Positions 59,734-64,000 of a stretch of 64,000 nucleotides of DNA are shown here, piece by piece. Position numbers and translations under genes: made by a program. The notes beneath the pieces are model-generated. The model searched no databases and was not told where the DNA came from. It was given only the letters and a program-made list of their open reading frames with translations. The stretch comes from Streptomyces sp. 130. GTDB lineage: Bacteria; Actinomycetota; Actinomycetes; Streptomycetales; Streptomycetaceae. Location of the stretch: assembly GCF_007096885.1 (NCBI RefSeq), contig NZ_VJNO01000034.1:1-64000 (forward strand), given 5' to 3'. Every line of letters starts with the position of its first letter. The stretch's first letter is position 1.

Positions 59734-62700
59734 GGGTGGCACCTCCCGCCAGCAGCGTCCGGACCAGCTCCGCGTTCCCGTCGAGGAACGAGCCGTCGAG
59801 CATCTCGGCGTGCCGCCCGTACCCCTCGCGTACGGTGCACCCGGCGGCGGTGACCCCGTGCCAGCCGCCGGGCGCGTCCGCCGCGAAGCGGAGCAGCTTG
59901 TCCTGGTCGGAGATCACCGCGATCGGCGCGCCGAGCACACCGAGCGACGGGTGCGCCCCGCAGTGCGTCAAGTACTCGCGGGCCTGCTCCACGGTGTCCC
60001 GGGCGACGATCTCGGAACCGGTGTGCCGCCGCAGGTGCTCCGCGAGCTCCGCCTCGAACTCGGCCAGGTGCTCCTCGCCGAGGGTGACGGCCTCGGCGAT
60101 CCGGTACGAGTCCATGATCAGCACGAGGTCCACCGCGCGGCCCCGCCGCTCCAGTTCCCCGGCGATCTCGAACGCGAGGTTGCCGCCGAGGGAGTAACCG
60201 AACAGCGTGTACGGCCCGCCCGGGTGCAGCTCCTCGACCAGATCCGCGTACCGGGCCGCCTTGTCCGGACCCGACAGGTAGTTGAACGCGGCGAAGCGGT
60301 GTTCGGGCAGCCGCGCCGCGAGCTGCCGGTACACCAGCCCGTGCCCGCCCGCGGGCGGCAGGCAGAACACCGTCGCCGTCGGGTCCGCGCCCGGGTTGAA
60401 CCACAGGTACGGCTCGGCGCCGGGCAGCCGCCCGGTGACGACATCCTCCAGGGTGCGGGCCATGCCGTGCAGGGTGCTGGTCCGGAACAGCCGCCCGACC
60501 GGCACCGACGCGTTGAACTCGGTCCGCAGGTGGTGGATCAGTTCGATCAGCTTGATCGAACTGCCGCCCGCCGCGAAGAAGTCGTCCCGCAGCCCCGGCC
60601 GCTCCAGCCCGAGCAGCGACCGCCAGTGCGCCGCCATCCGCGTCTCGTACAGCGTCACCGGCGGTTCGTACCGCTCCGGTCCCGCCTCGGCGCGCGGCTC
60701 CGGCAGCGCGCCGAGATCGACCTTGCCGTTCGCGGTCAGCGGCAGCGCGGACAGCTCCATGAAGTGCGCCGGGATCAGATACGTCGGCAACTGCTCCGCG
60801 AGGTGGCGGCGCAGCTCCCGGGCGTCGGCCACCGCGCCCGGCGCGGGCACGCAGTAGGCGCACAGCACGTTCTCGCCCGTCTCGTCCCGCCGCGCCGTCA
60901 CGCACACCTGCGCCAGCTCGGGCCGGACGGCCAGCCGCGCCTCGATCTCCCCGGTCTCCACTCGGTGGCCGCGCACCTTCACCTGCCCGTCGGCCCGTCC
61001 GAGGAGGTGCAGCACCCCCTCCGCGTCCCAGTGCACGAGGTCCCCCGTCCGGTACAGCCGTACGGGTTCGCCGCCCGGTTCGAGGGTCACGAACCGCTCG
61101 GCCGTCCGCTCCGGATCGCCCAGGTAGCCATCGGCGACGCCGGCGCCGCCGATCCACAGCTCACCGGCCACCCCCGGCGGCACCGGCTCGCCGTGCCGGT
61201 CGAGGACGTACAGCTCGCTGTTGGGCAGCGGCCGGCCGGCCGGCACCATCCGGCCCGGCTCCAGCCCCTCCGCCGGCCCCTCGTAGTAGGCGCTGTCGAT
61301 GGTGGCCTCGGTCAGCCCGTACGAGTTGACCACCCGGGTCCCCGGCCCGCACAGCGCGACGAGCCTTCGGTGCTCGCCCGCCCGCCAGGCGTCCGAGCCG
61401 ACGATCACCAGGCGCATGAACTCCAGGCCCAGCCCCTCCCGCTCACAGTGCGCCAGCAGCCCGCGCGCCACCGACGGCACGAACTCGCCGCAGTCCACGC
61501 CCTCCGCGCGCATGGTCCGGTAGAGCCGCGCGGTGTCGAAGAGGAGATCCCGGTCGACGAGGACCAGCGTCCCGCCCGAACACAGCGCCCGGACCAGGTC
61601 CCCGGTGAACACGTCGAAGGAGACGCCCGCCATCTGCAGGTGCACCCGGACGTCGGTGTCCAGCCGGTACTCCTGCTGCCAGGCGACGAACACCGAGGCC
61701 AGGTTGCGATGGCTGACCCGCACCGCCTTGGGGCGGCCGGTGGAACCCGAGGTGTGGATCACGTACGCCGTCTGGTCGAGGCCCACGGCCGGCTCCAGCC
61801 GCTCCTCGGCCCCCGGCCGGTCCAGCTCGTCGAGGGTGACCAGCCGTCCCGGCAGCCGGGCCGCCCGGCCCCGCCGCCCGTCGGTCAGGACCAGCGTGGC
61901 CCCGGCGTTCTCCATCAGTTCGGCCAGCCGCTCCGGCGGGTGGTCCGGGTCCAGCGGCAGATACGCGCCCCCGGCCCGCAACACCGCGAGCAGCGCGATC
62001 ACCAGCTCCGGCGACTTCGCGAGACGCACCGCCACCACCGCCCCGGCGCCGACGCCGCGTTCGCGCAGCGAGGCCGCCACGCGCCGCGAGCGCTGGTCCA
62101 GCTCCCGGTAGCCGAGCCGCCGCCCGCCCGGCACGGACACCGCGACCGCCTCCGGGAACTGCGCGGCGATCTTCACGATCAGCTCGTGCACCGGCACGTC
62201 GTGGTCGATCCGCCGGCCGACGCCGCCGAACCCGGTAACGATCCGCTCCCGTTCCCCGGCCCCCAGCATCGGCAGCCGTCCCGCCGGGCACTCGCCCTCC
62301 GCGCGGGTCAGGCCGTCGAGGAGGTTTCGGTAGTGCGCGGCCATCCGACGCACCGTCGCCGCGTCGAACAGGTCGGTGTTGTACTTCAGCACGCAGTGGA
62401 AGCGCCCGTCGGACCGATCCTCGTACGCGGAGAGCGTGACATCGAACTGCCCCTCCTCCTCGGGAAGCTCGATGTACTCCAGGGCGTACCCGAAGCGCTC
62501 CACAGCCACCTTGTGGGTGAGCAGGATGAACATCGCCTGGAAGACCGCCGAGCGGCTCGGGTCGTGCTGGAGGCCCAACTGCTCCACGAGCAGCACGAAC
62601 GGATACTCCTGATTGTCGAGGCCCCCCAGGACCGTGTCCCGCACCCGGCCCAGCAGCTCGGCCACCGACGGCTCCCCGGCCAGGCTCACGTGCAGCGGCA

Positions 62701-64000
62701 GCGGATTGACGAAGTAGCCGTAGACGGAGGCGAACTCCTCCTCGGTGCGCCCGGTGACGGGGCTGCCGACCACGATCTCGTCCTGCCCCGACCAGCGGTG
62801 CAGCAGCAGGTAGTACGCGGTGAGCAGCACCGTGAACACGGTGACGTTGTGCTCCCGGGCCAGCGTCCGCACCCGGGCGCTCAGCTCGTCGTCGAGCTGG
62901 AAGAACTCGGAGGCGCCGTGGTCGGTCTGCACCGGCGGGCGCGGCCGGTCGGTGGGCAGTTCGAGCGCCGGGACCTCCCGCGGCAGGTGCTCCCGCCAGT
63001 ACTCCAGCATCCGCCGCGCCTCGGGCCCGGCCAGGAAGCGGTTCCGCCGGTTGAGGAAGTCCAGGTAGCGGGCCCGGACCGGGGCCAGCTCGGCCGGCCG
63101 GCCGGTGCACAGCCCGTGGTAGACCTCGAACAGCTCCTCGATGAAGGTGAAGGTGGAGATCGCGTCCGAGACGATGTGGTGGACCGCCTTCATCAGCACC
63201 CAGCGGTCCGGGGCCCGCCGGAACAGCCGCAGCCGCACCAGAGGGTCCCGCTCCAGGTCGTACGGCCTGCGGTACTCCTCCACCAGCCGGGCGCGGACCT
63301 CGTCCCAGGGCAGCCCGGACACATCGAGAAGGCCGGTGTCGGCGATGGCCTCGGGCCGCACTCGCTGGACCGGACGCCCGTTCTCGGTGGTGATGTTGAC
63401 GCGCAGGCTCGGGTGCCGGGCGATCAGCGTCCGGAAGGCATCGAACAGCAGCTCCGGGTCGATCTCCGTGCGCACCTCCACCGCGCCGCCGATGTTGTAC
63501 GCGAAGCCGTCCGGGTTGAGCTGCCGGAGGAACCACAGGGCCTGCTGGTTGTGGGTGAGCGGGTAGCACGCCTCGTCGGTGAACAACTCCACCGCCGTCT
63601 CCGCCACCGGCCCCCCGGCCGCCGCCAGCTCGGTCAGCCCCGCGTGCAGCCGCTCGGTCAGCTCGCTCACCGGCCCGTCGCTGAGCAGCGTCACCACAGG
63701 CAGCGAGATCCCCAGCTCGGTCTGGGTCCGGGCCCGCAGCTCCATGGCGAGCAGCGAGTCCAGACCGAGCGAGCCGAGCCGGGCGTCCGCGTCGACCAGC
63801 TCCGGCCGCACCCGCAGCACACCCGCCGCCAGGGCCGCGAACCGCTCGGCCACCAACGCCGTACGCGCCGCCTCGTCGGCGGCGCGGAACGCGTCGAGCA
63901 GACTGCCGCCCTGCCCCGCCGGGGCCTCCCGCGCCGCCGCGGCGGCGAGCGCCGAGACCAGCGGCGGCGCAGTGGGATACCAGGACAGGAACACCGGCCA
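59720..64000 (-). CDS. ftdB: PTM hybrid PKS-NRPS, C-terminal ACP-C-A-PCP-TE part (runs off right edge)
   Basis: A fragment of a large enzyme that makes two polyene chains and joins them to ornithine. The frame is open through base 64000. Order: a KR-to-ACP linker (near WPVFLSWYP), ACP (GLDSLLAME, Ser near 63756), C domain (VHHIVSDAIS near 63170), A domain (TSGSTGRPK near 61740), PCP (FFAAGGSSIKL near 60565) and TE (GYSLGGN near 60187, His in GYGRHAE). My alignment to GrsA gives the A-domain code D-V-G-E-I-G-S-I-D-K, the known ornithine code. The TE of PTM synthetases releases by forming the tetramate. ATG 63994 is not the gene start. Confidence 0.93.
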   Translation of the reverse strand, partial: WPVFLSWYPTAPPLVSALAAAAAREAPAGQGGSLLDAFRAADEAARTALVAERFAALAAGVLRVRPELVDADARLGSLGLDSLLAMELRARTQTELGISLPVVTLLSDGPVSELTERLHAGLTELAAAGGPVAETAVELFTDEACYPLTHNQQALWFLRQLNPDGFAYNIGGAVEVRTEIDPELLFDAFRTLIARHPSLRVNITTENGRPVQRVRPEAIADTGLLDVSGLPWDEVRARLVEEYRRPYDLERDPLVRLRLFRRAPDRWVLMKAVHHIVSDAISTFTFIEELFEVYHGLCTGRPAELAPVRARYLDFLNRRNRFLAGPEARRMLEYWREHLPREVPALELPTDRPRPPVQTDHGASEFFQLDDELSARVRTLAREHNVTVFTVLLTAYYLLLHRWSGQDEIVVGSPVTGRTEEEFASVYGYFVNPLPLHVSLAGEPSVAELLGRVRDTVLGGLDNQEYPFVLLVEQLGLQHDPSRSAVFQAMFILLTHKVAVERFGYALEYIELPEEEGQFDVTLSAYEDRSDGRFHCVLKYNTDLFDAATVRRMAAHYRNLLDGLTRAEGECPAGRLPMLGAGERERIVTGFGGVGRRIDHDVPVHELIVKIAAQFPEAVAVSVPGGRRLGYRELDQRSRRVAASLRERGVGAGAVVAVRLAKSPELVIALLAVLRAGGAYLPLDPDHPPERLAELMENAGATLVLTDGRRGRAARLPGRLVTLDELDRPGAEERLEPAVGLDQTAYVIHTSGSTGRPKAVRVSHRNLASVFVAWQQEYRLDTDVRVHLQMAGVSFDVFTGDLVRALCSGGTLVLVDRDLLFDTARLYRTMRAEGVDCGEFVPSVARGLLAHCEREGLGLEFMRLVIVGSDAWRAGEHRRLVALCGPGTRVVNSYGLTEATIDSAYYEGPAEGLEPGRMVPAGRPLPNSELYVLDRHGEPVPPGVAGELWIGGAGVADGYLGDPERTAERFVTLEPGGEPVRLYRTGDLVHWDAEGVLHLLGRADGQVKVRGHRVETGEIEARLAVRPELAQVCVTARRDETGENVLCAYCVPAPGAVADARELRRHLAEQLPTYLIPAHFMELSALPLTANGKVDLGALPEPRAEAGPERYEPPVTLYETRMAAHWRSLLGLERPGLRDDFFAAGGSSIKLIELIHHLRTEFNASVPVGRLFRTSTLHGMARTLEDVVTGRLPGAEPYLWFNPGADPTATVFCLPPAGGHGLVYRQLAARLPEHRFAAFNYLSGPDKAARYADLVEELHPGGPYTLFGYSLGGNLAFEIAGELERRGRAVDLVLIMDSYRIAEAVTLGEEHLAEFEAELAEHLRRHTGSEIVARDTVEQAREYLTHCGAHPSLGVLGAPIAVISDQDKLLRFAADAPGGWHGVTAAGCTVREGYGRHAEMLDGSFLDGNAELVRTLLAGGATHGRA

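Overview
The window is very GC-rich and its genes use GTG/TTG starts, GTGA/ATGA stop-start overlaps, SARP and PucR regulators, FemX, MurJ and a gluABCD locus. This points to a Streptomyces or a close relative. Both edges cut through secondary-metabolite assembly-line genes, and the middle combines a catabolic island with ordinary chromosomal genes. I see no rRNA, tRNA, CRISPR array or insertion sequence.

1-16.8 kb: a nonribosomal peptide synthetase (NRPS) runs off the left edge on the minus strand (C-A-T-C-A-T-C-A, third A domain cut). It is followed by two pathway-type regulators (an XRE/NB-ARC protein and a 1060-aa AfsR-like SARP), a 64-aa secreted peptide, a SnoaL-fold protein, a membrane metallophosphoesterase, and a two-gene unit of a secreted peptide ending in Cys plus an eight-cysteine protein. 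Modules 1 and 2 of the NRPS are near-identical in long blocks at a constant 3138-bp spacing.

17.4-22.7 kb: a zinc alcohol dehydrogenase, an HSL-type hydrolase behind a 13-bp tandem repeat, a PucR-type regulator, an FAD monooxygenase and a MarR regulator.

23.1-39.3 kb: a catabolic island. A minus-strand operon (dienelactone hydrolase, FAD monooxygenase, NTF2-like protein, FAH-family hydrolase, RidA, DUF3500) diverges from a plus-strand operon (sugar-type ABC importer, amidohydrolase, second DUF3500). Next come a GntR gene and an RraA-like / GntR / HpaH-like / HpaI-like / siderophore-interacting-protein operon. The likely logic is import, flavin-dependent hydroxylation or ring opening, hydrolysis, imine removal, hydration and aldol cleavage to central metabolites. 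No ring-cleavage dioxygenase is visible. A shared GATCGTGTACG motif in both divergent control regions suggests a common GntR regulon.

39.4-54.2 kb: mostly housekeeping or stress functions: a small membrane protein, a PcaD-PcaC fusion (pcaL), an MBL-fold hydrolase, exonuclease III, the gluABCD glutamate importer, a lipoprotein L,D-transpeptidase, FemX plus a MurJ-type flippase, and an OmpR-type two-component system coupled to a lipoprotein.

54.2-64 kb: the 3' part of a polycyclic tetramate macrolactam (PTM) cluster on the minus strand. The PKS-NRPS ends in ACP-C-A-PCP-TE, and its A domain reads as the ornithine code DVGEIGSIDK. It is followed by two phytoene-desaturase-like oxidases, an MDR reductase and, where the known PTM operons usually carry a P450, a Rieske oxygenase. 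All genes of this operon overlap.
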